From positions 1-21,180 of the forward strand of contig CAMOWP010000013.1 of NCBI GenBank assembly GCA_946628455.1: a stretch of 21,180 bases of DNA. The letters run 5' to 3'. The translations under genes and the position numbers were made by a program. The notes beneath the pieces are model-generated. The model had not been told where the DNA came from. It searched no databases and was given only the letters and a program-made list of their open reading frames with translations. The stretch comes from an uncultured Clostridia bacterium (GTDB lineage: Bacteria > Bacillota > Clostridia > Oscillospirales > Acutalibacteraceae). Below are positions 5,920 to 14,338 of the stretch, piece after piece. Positions within the stretch are counted from its first letter, which is position 1, and each line of letters opens with the position of its first letter.

Positions 5920-8900
5920 TCACTTGAAAACCAGCTCGCTGTAAGCGAAGGTGTCTGACGATAAGCCGTCGCATTTCAGGATAATTGCAAAGTCCTTTGC
6001 GTTAATATAGCCGTCGCTGTTAAGGTCAACGTAATCAAGATACGCGGGGTCGTTTTTAGTAGCTGAGAGAGCTATCCTGAACAGCTTTGTGTCCGCGTCG
6101 TCAATAGCGCCGTCCTTATTGAAATCGCAGCCTATAATCGGAATATCGACGTTTTCAACATCCTTGTCCTCAACTACAACGGTTACCCACCTTTCAAAGC
6201 CGTAGGCATAGCGAATTCTCAAATAGTAAATTCCGCTTTCAAGGCTCAGGCTGAAATTACCGTTTTCATCAGTTTCAGCAAGCTTGTTTTCGCCTTCCAT
6301 AATCCAAGCCTTTTCAGCAGGGCTCTTTCCTGTTGACGCATTCCGGGAATCGGCAATAAGCACTCTTCCCGTTACTTTCTGAGTTGAAATTTCCTGTCCG
6401 TCAGGCGCAGCCTCGTCGGAGTATTCAAACTTAGAGGTGTGGCAGCGGGAGCAGGTGTAAAGCGCGCCGCCCCTGAGACTTGCAGTAGGCTGGGTTTCGT
6501 AAATCTTCTTGTAATCGTGGCCGTAAGAATCAATATGCCTTTCAGCAAGCACCTCTGAACAGTATTCGCAAACGCCTATCATATAGCCGTCGTTTTCGCA
6601 GTCTGCTTCATATACGGTAAGCCATTCGATGTCGCCGTGCTCGCCGTCGCAATAACCGATATAGCCCGCTTCAATATCAAGCTTCATTGCCGCTTCGGTA
6701 AAGAAGGAATCTTCATCGGTATACGCATTCACCTTAACGCCGTTGAGCTTTGCCCACGCATACGGGTTGGACGAGAGCATAGTATAAATTTCAACAAGCT
6801 CGTCGCCGTTGAATACTCCGTCCTCAAGCTGAGCGTCCCAGATATAAGCATATTCAAGCGTTTCGCAGTTTTCAAAGGCTCTTTCGCCGACTGTCTGAAC
6901 AGACTGCGGAATAACTATTCCGCGAAGCGCAGGACAGGCTCTGAACGCCTTTTTGCCGATTGCTTCAAGCTCCTCGTTAAGAATAACGCTTGCAAGAGTG
7001 TCGCAGCCTTCAAACGCGCTGTCGCCGATTGTTTTAAGCCCGCCCGGGAGAAGAATCGCCCTGATTTTATCGCAATTCTTAAACGCGCCGTTTCCGATTT
7101 CAACAACTCCCTTGTTCATAGTAACAGATTTAAGGGTGTCGCTTCCCGCAAAGGCAAGCTCGCCTATCTTTGTTACTCCTGACGGAACTTTAACAATTTT
7201 AGCCTGAGTTTTATAAAACGCCGCTCTGCCGATTTCGGTCGTTCCGGCTTTAATTGCAATATCTGTTATATTTCTCGGAGCGAGAAGGAGCGTGCTTCCC
7301 TGATAAAGCATTCCGTTTTCAAGGTAAAAGCTCTGATTATTCTCTGCAAGAGTGATTTCCTTAAGCTTCGTCAGGCTCTCGGGGCTTGTAAGAGCGGATA
7401 CATTTTCGCCGAGAATTATTTTTGTTACGTTCTTTGAATCAAAGGCGGTGAAATCTGCGTTTTCGATATTTGCGCCGTATTCAACGGTTACGCCCGCAGT
7501 CATTTCGCCAAGATTCATAAACTGCTTTTTATTTTCAATTCCCGTATAAGTTTCGCTCATAACAAGGTAAGGCGAATTAACGGTTACCTTTTCGCAATAT
7601 GCAAGGTCAGAAAATGCATCCTTGCTTACCTGCCTTAAATTCTTGCCGAGCTTAACGCTCTGAACGTTAACGCATTTGTAAAAAGCCTTAGCGCCGATTG
7701 CAACGCAGGAATCGGGAATTTCAATTTTCTGAAGGTTTGTGCAGTAAGCAAAGGCTCTTGCGCCTATGCTGTAAAGGTTTTCGGGCAGCTTGATAAATTC
7801 AAGAGTTTTGTTGTTTGAAAGAAAATCCTTCGGAATATTTTCCATGCTCTTGATTTCAATTCCCTTAAGAGACGGATTGTTGCCGAAAATATTATTTCCG
7901 AGAACTGCTCCCGCAGGAATTGTTATGCTTTCAAGCCTTGTGCAGTCCTTAAACGCGCCGCTGTAAAAGCTCTTCATATTTACGCTTGAAAAATCAATGC
8001 GCTTTGGGTTGAACGCCGAAAGCGGAACGAAATTCTTGCCCTGGTCAGTCCAGTCTGCCTGATTTCTTGCGTACTCCTCGCCGTAAAGGGTGTTGAACGT
8101 TCCGAGCAGAACTAAATCATCAACCTCAAAATCGTTTAAATCAACCTTCTGTAGATTATTGTAATACAAATTAAGCGAATTGAGGCTCGTATACGTTGTA
8201 TCCGATGAGCGGACAATAAGCGTTTTTGTATCACGGTAATAAGTCCAGGTAAGGGTTGAGGAGGACGGTTTAAGGTTCCAGTCATCCCTGCCGAGAATTC
8301 CCGTCATAACGTTTGTAGGAGCGGTTTCGGGAGTTATTTCAGGCGGAATGGAAAGGTCATATTTCGGCGGAGCGTTTTGCTCCTCCTCAGTTTCGCTTCC
8401 GCGGCGGATGGTGTACCTGATTCCGTAATCCTTAACGTAGCGGTAAGCATATGAATCCTTGTCAAGAAGAACGGTTATATAATTATCAACGTAGCCGTCT
8501 GCCGTTACGCCGAAGGCGTTGTTCCAGGGGTGCTGAGGGTCGCTGTAAATCTCGGTGCTGTCGCCGTCAACAAGGTATTCAACGTTTGTTTTGCTTGCGC
8601 GTGCGCCGAACGCCTTTTTATCAACGTATTCAACAGTATCGGGAATCGTCAGGCGGGCTACATACTGAGAGCCTGTATAAAGAAGCGCAGTGTTATAGAA
8701 AACGCCTTCGTTAATTCTTGTAAGCTCTGTATTCCACTGAATATTCCGCAGCCCCGTATTATCGGCAAAGGCATACGGAGCGACCTCTCTTACGCCGCCG
8801 AGCCAGATTGTGTTTATCCCTGCCGTTCTGAAAGCGTTTTCGCCAACCGACTTAACGTTTCCGCCAAAAGAAATGCACAGCGAATAATTTGAGAGCGCGC

Positions 8901-11565
8901 GAAAGCCATACATAAAGTTATCGCCGATTTTAACCTCGCCGTTTCCGGTAAAGTTAATGTTTTTTAATGCATATTTATTTACAAGCTCTTCAATAGTTGT
9001 TTCATATCCCGTATCGCAGGTGAGGGCTCTGCTTGTTACAGTACAGTCCTCGTCAAAATTGAGAACAAGGCCGTAATTTCTGTTATCGGACCAGGGACCT
9101 GCGCTTGTATAGGACAAAATCTGCCAGGTGCCATATTCAAAGGTGCCTTTTGTTGAAAACTGTTCAGGCGGCTCTTCTTCGTGGTCGTCATCGCCTTCGG
9201 AATAAATGTTCTCCATTTCCCAGTCGATATACTCATAGTGGATATTATTCAAAACACAATATCTTTCAATAGGAGTATCGGGATAAAGATAAACGGTAAG
9301 ACCTTCCTGCAATAAGAAGCCGCTACCTGCAAGTTCCGCAAAACACCTTTCTTCATTATTATATCTGCTTGTGTCAGCAGGCTTCGGCAAAAGAGTGCTG
9401 CGGTAAACAACGGTTTCAAGATTCGTGCAGCCGCTGAACGGATCTCCGTCTTTGATAAATCTAAGGTGCTTTGGCATCCTCACATAAGTAAGTTCTTTAC
9501 AGTCTTCAAACGCACCGCCGTAAATAGTTTTACAAGAATCTGAGATTTCAACTCTTTCAAGCGCTGTTTCAGCAAATGCACCGTATTCGATAGTTTCGCC
9601 GCCGTAAAACTTAACGCTTTTAAGGTTTGAACAGCCGCGGAAAAGATTAGAGCGCACGTTGAAATAATGCCTTTTCGGGAATATTACGCTTGTTATATAC
9701 TGATTATCTTTAAACGTTTCCCCTTCAATTTCAAGTCCGTTCCAGACATCGCCACTTGTGAGCTCTGAAAAATCGAGAGTTGACATCTGAAGACTGTTCA
9801 TATCTCCGATAGTAGTAAGCGAGGTCGGGAAATTGACTGTTTTAACGCCTGAATTTGAAAGGCCTGTTAAGGTTGTTACGCCTTCGGGAATTTCAAGGCT
9901 TTCAAGCGCAGGGCAGTTAACAACGCCGTTTTTAAAGGTTTTAAGCCCCGTTGGCAGCTTCAGCTCTGAAAGAGACGAGCAGGAGTTAAAAGCTCCGTCA
10001 AGGGTCTGGATAACGGTTGCGCTGAGGTCAACGCTTTCAAGGTTTTCGCACTTGTAAAAGGCGTACTGACCGAGCTTCATAAGAGACGACGGAATAAATA
10101 TGCTTCTTATTCCCGCTTCCCTGAACGCATACTGCCCGATTTCTTCAACGGTAACGGGGAGCCTGATTTCAGTATCATCGCCGATATATGCAAAGCAGTA
10201 ATCGGGGATTAGCGTTATCTCATTTAGGGAAAGGTCTATTCCGTTTTTAACGCTTGCCTTTCTGAAGGCGTGGGCTCCGATTTCCGTAACGGAATTCGGG
10301 ATATTAAGCGTTTCAACCGAAATTCCGTCAAAAGCGTGCTCGCCGATTTTCTGAACAGTGTTCGGGAGAATGAGCTCTTCAACGTTTACCATAGCCGAAA
10401 AGCAGTAATCGGGTATTTCCGTTATGCTTGTTTGCGACAGGTCAAGAACTCTTATATCAGCGCACTCAAAGCAGCCTTCGCCTATTTCCTCAATACTTGA
10501 AGGAACAACAAAGGTATCGCACTTATAACCGCTGAAAGCTCCTTTGCCGTATGCCGTTATTCCCTGCGGGAGAATAATTTCAGGCATATTAGTAATATCC
10601 GCAAAGCAGCATTCGGGTATTTCCGTTATGCTTGTTTGCGACAGGTCAATTCTGTTGATATTTGAACTGTCAAACATCATTTCGTCTAATGCTTCCACAC
10701 TCGAAGGAAAAGTAACTGTATCGCAGGTTAAGTTTTCAAAAGCACTTTTATTTATTGTTTTCAGATTACTCGGCAAAATCAACTGATTTATCGTTGCGGA
10801 TTTAAAGCAGGATTGCGGAATATCTGTAATCTGCGTCTGTGACAAATCAAGAACGTCAATATTTGCGTTACAGAAACAGCCAGTGCCAAGCTCTTTAACG
10901 CTTGACGGCAGAGTAATACTGTTAAAGCTTGAGTCTCTGAAAGCGTTGATACCAAGCGTTTCAACTGTATCGGGTAATGTAATGTTAACAGGTGCGTTGC
11001 TTCTTAAACCTAAGAAAACATTGTAGCCTAATGTTTTAAGCTGACTGCCTTCTTCAAAGCTGATATCAACGAGATTTTCAAATCTCTTGGTACCTGTTCT
11101 TAATTGATATTCAATTGTTTCAACATGCTTTCCGATTACAAGGTGTTCAACATAATAGTAATGGAATATAAATGTCTCCCAATAACCTTCGGAATTTGCA
11201 GCTTCAGGAATATTCGCTTTGTCTGTTTCATCATAAACATAGTATTTATCATAATACAATGAGTTTGTTGGCTTGAACAGTCTGCCTTCGTCGGGCATGT
11301 CAACATATAATGTCTTAGTATCAGCGTCCCAGTTCCAGACGGTAGTATAAGTAACTCCGTTTTTAGTATATGACTCCGTTCCGCTTAAATCGAACTGCTC
11401 AAAGTATTCGCCCTCATCTTCGCAGTCCTTAACATCATCCCAGCAGAACTTATCCGCTTCGGTTGGAATTCGTTCAACCTCTTCAGCGAGCGCGCTGAGC
11501 GGGCAGGCAGATGAAACAAGTAGCATAGCAAGCATAAACGCCATAATTCTTTTAATAGTTTTCAC
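5920..11565 (-). CDS. Secreted BspA-type LRR protein with C-terminal dockerin
   Basis: This is a 1881-residue secreted protein. A signal peptide (MKTIKRI, hydrophobic core, then ALA-EE near residue 28) is followed by three blocks of BspA/LRR_5 repeats. Each block ends in a capping motif, at about residues 770, 1040 and 1605, of the form Y-A-x(4)-I-x-Y. Near 1625-1720 is a CxxC-rich segment (CEYC, CSRC, SYGHDY). A carboxypeptidase-regulatory-like domain (starting VTGRVLIADS, about 1730-1810) comes next. Last is a type I dockerin with two calcium loops, DFNKDGAIDDAD (about 1812) and DLNSDGYINAKD (about 1848). BspA LRRs commonly bind host or bacterial surface proteins, and dockerins dock to cohesins on scaffolds. 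The start is a GTG preceded by AGGAGG. It is the last gene of the operon, 15 bases after the sensor gene. The ligand is unknown. Confidence 0.93.
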   Translation of the reverse strand: MKTIKRIMAFMLAMLLVSSACPLSALAEEVERIPTEADKFCWDDVKDCEDEGEYFEQFDLSGTESYTKNGVTYTTVWNWDADTKTLYVDMPDEGRLFKPTNSLYYDKYYVYDETDKANIPEAANSEGYWETFIFHYYYVEHLVIGKHVETIEYQLRTGTKRFENLVDISFEEGSQLKTLGYNVFLGLRSNAPVNITLPDTVETLGINAFRDSSFNSITLPSSVKELGTGCFCNANIDVLDLSQTQITDIPQSCFKSATINQLILPSNLKTINKSAFENLTCDTVTFPSSVEALDEMMFDSSNINRIDLSQTSITEIPECCFADITNMPEIILPQGITAYGKGAFSGYKCDTFVVPSSIEEIGEGCFECADIRVLDLSQTSITEIPDYCFSAMVNVEELILPNTVQKIGEHAFDGISVETLNIPNSVTEIGAHAFRKASVKNGIDLSLNEITLIPDYCFAYIGDDTEIRLPVTVEEIGQYAFREAGIRSIFIPSSLMKLGQYAFYKCENLESVDLSATVIQTLDGAFNSCSSLSELKLPTGLKTFKNGVVNCPALESLEIPEGVTTLTGLSNSGVKTVNFPTSLTTIGDMNSLQMSTLDFSELTSGDVWNGLEIEGETFKDNQYITSVIFPKRHYFNVRSNLFRGCSNLKSVKFYGGETIEYGAFAETALERVEISDSCKTIYGGAFEDCKELTYVRMPKHLRFIKDGDPFSGCTNLETVVYRSTLLPKPADTSRYNNEERCFAELAGSGFLLQEGLTVYLYPDTPIERYCVLNNIHYEYIDWEMENIYSEGDDDHEEEPPEQFSTKGTFEYGTWQILSYTSAGPWSDNRNYGLVLNFDEDCTVTSRALTCDTGYETTIEELVNKYALKNINFTGNGEVKIGDNFMYGFRALSNYSLCISFGGNVKSVGENAFRTAGINTIWLGGVREVAPYAFADNTGLRNIQWNTELTRINEGVFYNTALLYTGSQYVARLTIPDTVEYVDKKAFGARASKTNVEYLVDGDSTEIYSDPQHPWNNAFGVTADGYVDNYITVLLDKDSYAYRYVKDYGIRYTIRRGSETEEEQNAPPKYDLSIPPEITPETAPTNVMTGILGRDDWNLKPSSSTLTWTYYRDTKTLIVRSSDTTYTSLNSLNLYYNNLQKVDLNDFEVDDLVLLGTFNTLYGEEYARNQADWTDQGKNFVPLSAFNPKRIDFSSVNMKSFYSGAFKDCTRLESITIPAGAVLGNNIFGNNPSLKGIEIKSMENIPKDFLSNNKTLEFIKLPENLYSIGARAFAYCTNLQKIEIPDSCVAIGAKAFYKCVNVQSVKLGKNLRQVSKDAFSDLAYCEKVTVNSPYLVMSETYTGIENKKQFMNLGEMTAGVTVEYGANIENADFTAFDSKNVTKIILGENVSALTSPESLTKLKEITLAENNQSFYLENGMLYQGSTLLLAPRNITDIAIKAGTTEIGRAAFYKTQAKIVKVPSGVTKIGELAFAGSDTLKSVTMNKGVVEIGNGAFKNCDKIRAILLPGGLKTIGDSAFEGCDTLASVILNEELEAIGKKAFRACPALRGIVIPQSVQTVGERAFENCETLEYAYIWDAQLEDGVFNGDELVEIYTMLSSNPYAWAKLNGVKVNAYTDEDSFFTEAAMKLDIEAGYIGYCDGEHGDIEWLTVYEADCENDGYMIGVCEYCSEVLAERHIDSYGHDYKKIYETQPTASLRGGALYTCSRCHTSKFEYSDEAAPDGQEISTQKVTGRVLIADSRNASTGKSPAEKAWIMEGENKLAETDENGNFSLSLESGIYYLRIRYAYGFERWVTVVVEDKDVENVDIPIIGCDFNKDGAIDDADTKLFRIALSATKNDPAYLDYVDLNSDGYINAKDFAIILKCDGLSSDTFAYSELVFK

Positions 11566-11570
11566 TGTTA

Positions 11571-11578
11571 TTCCTCCT
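11571..11578 (-). promoter_or_regulatory. Ribosome binding site deciding the GTG start
   Basis: AGGAGGAA on the minus strand lies a few bases before GTG at 11565. The next in-frame ATG, seven codons in, lacks a comparable site and would remove the positively charged start of the signal peptide. Confidence 0.75.
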
Positions 11579-11580
11579 TC

Positions 11581-13650
11581 CTATTCAATTATTTCATATT
11601 CTATATCGTGTTCCTCGGCATAGGCGATTGGGGTTGTATCGCGGCGGGCGAGGAAGGTTAAGTAACGGTAGCTGTAAAAGGCGCTCTCGTCAATATAATC
11701 GGGGCTGCCTTCAAAGGTTACCTTCAGCTTTGATAAGGTGTAAAGGCCTCTGCTTTCAATTCTTTCAACAGATTCGGGAATTGTAACCTCTTTAATAACC
11801 GTGCTCATAAACGCCGCCTGTTCAATTGCTTTAAGCCCGTCGGGCAGGGTCAGCGTTTTAATGTGCGCGCCCCAGAACGCGCCTGCGGGAATTTTCGTTA
11901 TGCCGTTTGGAATTTCAGCCTTTTCAAGCTTTGTAACGTACATAAACGAATATTCCCCGATTTCCTTAACAGTTGACGGAAGGGCTTTTATCTCCATTTT
12001 CTTGCAGTAAGCAAGGGCGCTGTCGCCAACGCTTTCAAGAGCGCTCGGAGCTTCGTCAATTTGCGCAAGCTCGTCGCCGTAAAAAGCAAATGAGCCGATT
12101 TTCTTAACTGCGCCCAATCCTGTTATGCTCTCAAGGGCTGTACAATCCTCAAACGCACTGTTTTCAACTGCGGTTGCGTTTGAAAGATTAACGCTTTCAA
12201 GCCTTGAGCAGCCTTCGCAAAGTGAAGCGGGAACGCTTTCAAGCGTGCTCGGAACGGTTATGCTCCTTATGCCTGAATTCTTATAAGCGCTCTTTCCGAG
12301 CTGGGTTGCATTTTCGCTCATGCTCGGTGATTCAAGGGCTTCGCAGCCTTCAAACGCGCTCTCGCCGATATATTCAGCGTTTTCAAAATCAGCCGTGCTG
12401 AGCGCTTTTGAATTCTTAAACGCATTTCGGAATATCTTTTTAACGCTTGGAGCGTAAACGGTTATAATATCGCTGTCCTTAAATACGTCAGCCGCTATTG
12501 CATAAGCCGAATTGCCGTCAATATCAGTTAAATCAAGGTGCTTTGACGAGCCCTTATATTTAGTGATATACGCTCCTTTGTCCGTAAGAAGATAATCAAA
12601 ATCATCGTTCGAGCATTTTTCGCTTCCGCGGGTTTCCTCGTCAGGGCGGACGGTTATAGGAATTTTAACAACGCAGGTTTCGTATATTACTCTGAGAGTA
12701 TAATCAGCCGTTGTGTTCATATTGAGCGACTGTGTATAATCGCAATCAGAAAGCGAAACGGGCTTTTTAGTTCCGTTTGAATAAACTGCGCTCAGCGTTA
12801 AGCCGTCATAGGAAAGGCTCTCGCCGTAAATATAATCAAACTTGAAATTGTCAAACGACGCTTCAAGCGATTTCAGCGTTACCTTTTCAGGCTTTGACGG
12901 CTCGCCGTCGTCAATAACGGGCTCAGCCTCGGTAGTTGTGTTATAAGGCCTGGGCCTTTTGGTTGTGGTCTCAGTCGTAGTCTGCTTTGTGGTTTCCTCA
13001 TCGGCTGAGGAAGGCTCTTTTTCGGTTGTTGACTGAGTTGGTTGCTCGTTATTCGTTGTGCTCCGGGTTGGGTTATTATTAGTTGTTGATTCGGTTACTG
13101 AGGTATTTTCTGTTGTGTTTTCCGAGGTAGGCTCGGTTGTTTCGGTTTCCTCGGTTGTTGATTCTGAAACGGGAGCGGTTGTGCTCTCCTCTGAGCCAAA
13201 GCCCTCGTTATCAACGTCCTGTTCAATGCCTTCGTCATTCTTTCCGCTCCAGCTGTCAAGAGTCTGCTGGATTCTGCTTCCCGCTTCTCTTAAAAGATTA
13301 ACCCCCGTTATGCCTTCAACTGCGGCGTTAACGGTAATGGTTGTTGCGGCAACTGCGGCGGCAACAAGTGCGGCGCGGGCAGTTTTATTCAGCCTTGAAA
13401 AATAGCTTCTCTTTTTGCCGATTATATCAAGATAATCGCTTTTTGAAAAAAGAGGAACAATAGCGGCGAAGGTTTTATCGCGGTCCTGTTCTATTTCAAG
13501 CAGAGCATTTACGCACTCATCAACAAAATCCGTATTCACTTTTTCATCGTCCTTGGTCAGCTCGTCGTTAATCATATTCTGAAGCACTGCGATAATATCT
13601 TCGCTGTACATTGAATTTACCGACGCTTTATCAACATTGATTCGTGGCAT
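11581..13650 (-). CDS. Putative transmembrane anti-sigma factor with LRR sensor domain
   Basis: This 689-residue protein is encoded 18 bases after the sigma factor gene. Residues 1-88 are charged and cytoplasmic. A single membrane segment lies at about 90-112 (RAALVAAAVAATTITV). A Thr/Ser/Glu-rich stalk of roughly 95 residues (about 153-248) should cross the cell wall. An Ig-like beta domain (about 262-338) and a BspA-type LRR domain (about 345-689, ending with a PIAYAEEHDIEYEII cap) face outward. The plan of cytoplasmic domain, one membrane pass and outer sensor, next to an ECF sigma gene, is that of a membrane anti-sigma factor. The cytoplasmic part has no HxxxCxxC zinc motif, so the sigma-binding fold would be different or unrecognised. 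The ATG has AAGGAG six bases upstream. The anti-sigma role is inferred from layout. The LRR fold and topology are seen directly. Confidence 0.85.
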   Translation of the reverse strand: MPRINVDKASVNSMYSEDIIAVLQNMINDELTKDDEKVNTDFVDECVNALLEIEQDRDKTFAAIVPLFSKSDYLDIIGKKRSYFSRLNKTARAALVAAAVAATTITVNAAVEGITGVNLLREAGSRIQQTLDSWSGKNDEGIEQDVDNEGFGSEESTTAPVSESTTEETETTEPTSENTTENTSVTESTTNNNPTRSTTNNEQPTQSTTEKEPSSADEETTKQTTTETTTKRPRPYNTTTEAEPVIDDGEPSKPEKVTLKSLEASFDNFKFDYIYGESLSYDGLTLSAVYSNGTKKPVSLSDCDYTQSLNMNTTADYTLRVIYETCVVKIPITVRPDEETRGSEKCSNDDFDYLLTDKGAYITKYKGSSKHLDLTDIDGNSAYAIAADVFKDSDIITVYAPSVKKIFRNAFKNSKALSTADFENAEYIGESAFEGCEALESPSMSENATQLGKSAYKNSGIRSITVPSTLESVPASLCEGCSRLESVNLSNATAVENSAFEDCTALESITGLGAVKKIGSFAFYGDELAQIDEAPSALESVGDSALAYCKKMEIKALPSTVKEIGEYSFMYVTKLEKAEIPNGITKIPAGAFWGAHIKTLTLPDGLKAIEQAAFMSTVIKEVTIPESVERIESRGLYTLSKLKVTFEGSPDYIDESAFYSYRYLTFLARRDTTPIAYAEEHDIEYEIIE

Positions 13651-13668
13651 AAATTTCTCCTTTCAGGG

Positions 13669-14193
13669 TCAGGGCTTAATATCAAGCACCTCACTCAAAA
13701 TTTTAATAAGCCGTTTCCTTAAACGGTAAACTCGCGTTCCGACTGTTCCAACGCTTGTATCAAGCATTTTCGCAATCTCCTCGAGCGAATATTTTTCAAT
13801 ATATCTCAGGCGGAACAGCTCCGCGTCTCTGACCGACAGCGCCTCGCTTATCTGCCTTGAATATTCTTCAAAGGACAGGCGCTCGTCAATATCTTCACTT
13901 TGGGAGGGTATTTCCGTTATCTCGTCTATGCTGACGTTTTGGGAATCGCGCTGTAGCTCGCGGAATTTTTTCCTGATGAAATTGTAAGCTGTTTTAAACA
14001 GAAACGCCTTGATATATGTAACCTCTTCGCCTTCGCGGTATTTGTTAAACAGCACGATGAACGTGTCCTGAACAATGTCGTCAACCGATTCCCTGTCCTT
14101 AGTGAGATACGAAAGAGCAAAGCGGTAAACGTCGCTGTAATACTTTTTGTACGCGTCCTTCAGCAGCTCGTCAGCCCTGTTTTTATCAGACAA
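13669..14193 (-). CDS. ECF-type RNA polymerase sigma factor
   Basis: This 174-residue protein has the two core domains of group IV (ECF) sigma factors and nothing else. Region 2 spans about residues 12-78 (YRFALSYLTKDRESVDDIVQDTF, the core- and -10-binding helices). A short acidic linker follows. Region 4 spans about 115-168, with the HTH around YSLEEIAKMLDTSVGTVGTR (-35 recognition). It is the first gene of a three-gene operon with the putative anti-sigma sensor and the secreted LRR/dockerin protein, so these are its likely partner and a likely target. The start is a TTG, supported by a strong GGGAGGTG five bases upstream and the lack of any nearby in-frame ATG. A near-consensus sigma-A promoter lies upstream, so basal expression need not depend on the ECF factor itself. 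Confidence 0.95.
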   Translation of the reverse strand: MSDKNRADELLKDAYKKYYSDVYRFALSYLTKDRESVDDIVQDTFIVLFNKYREGEEVTYIKAFLFKTAYNFIRKKFRELQRDSQNVSIDEITEIPSQSEDIDERLSFEEYSRQISEALSVRDAELFRLRYIEKYSLEEIAKMLDTSVGTVGTRVYRLRKRLIKILSEVLDIKP

Positions 14194-14198
14194 GATAA

Positions 14199-14206
14199 CA
14201 CCTCCC
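14199..14206 (-). promoter_or_regulatory. Ribosome binding site deciding the TTG start
   Basis: GGGAGGTG on the minus strand, five bases before TTG at 14193, sets the sigma factor start. A TTG start may keep the level of the sigma factor low relative to its anti-sigma partner, which has an ATG. Confidence 0.75.
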
Positions 14207-14293
14207 TTCAGCTTTTTATTTTTCCTTCTATTTACCTGTACCGTAACTCAGGCAAAATTTTACACTATTTTTAAACATTTTTCTTTTAACACA

Positions 14294-14322
14294 ATTATAA
14301 CATCTGTCTATCACGTTGTAAA
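14294..14322 (-). promoter_or_regulatory. Sigma-A promoter of the sigma/LRR operon
   Basis: On the minus strand TTTACA (14317-14322) and TATAAT (14294-14299) are separated by 17 bases. The -10 is perfect and the -35 has one mismatch. The transcript would start near 14287, leaving a leader of about 95 bases before the TTG. I could not identify an ECF-type self-regulated promoter with confidence. Confidence 0.8.
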
Positions 14323-14338
14323 TTGCATTAAAATGGAA

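Noticed and set aside
5920..11565. Regular repeats read as a CRISPR array or satellite
   Set aside because: The repeats are coding, in frame and divergent, and encode LRR units. There are no constant repeats with unique spacers.
6637..13405. Several plus-strand open frames within the LRR genes (such as 6637-7182 and 13058-13405)
   Set aside because: They are antisense to strong minus-strand genes with signal peptide, domains and ribosome sites, and arise from the repetitive codon pattern.
14207..14290. An ECF self-regulated promoter before the sigma gene
   Set aside because: Sequences such as GTTACGG hint at one, but I could not match both boxes at proper spacing without guessing the recognition motif.
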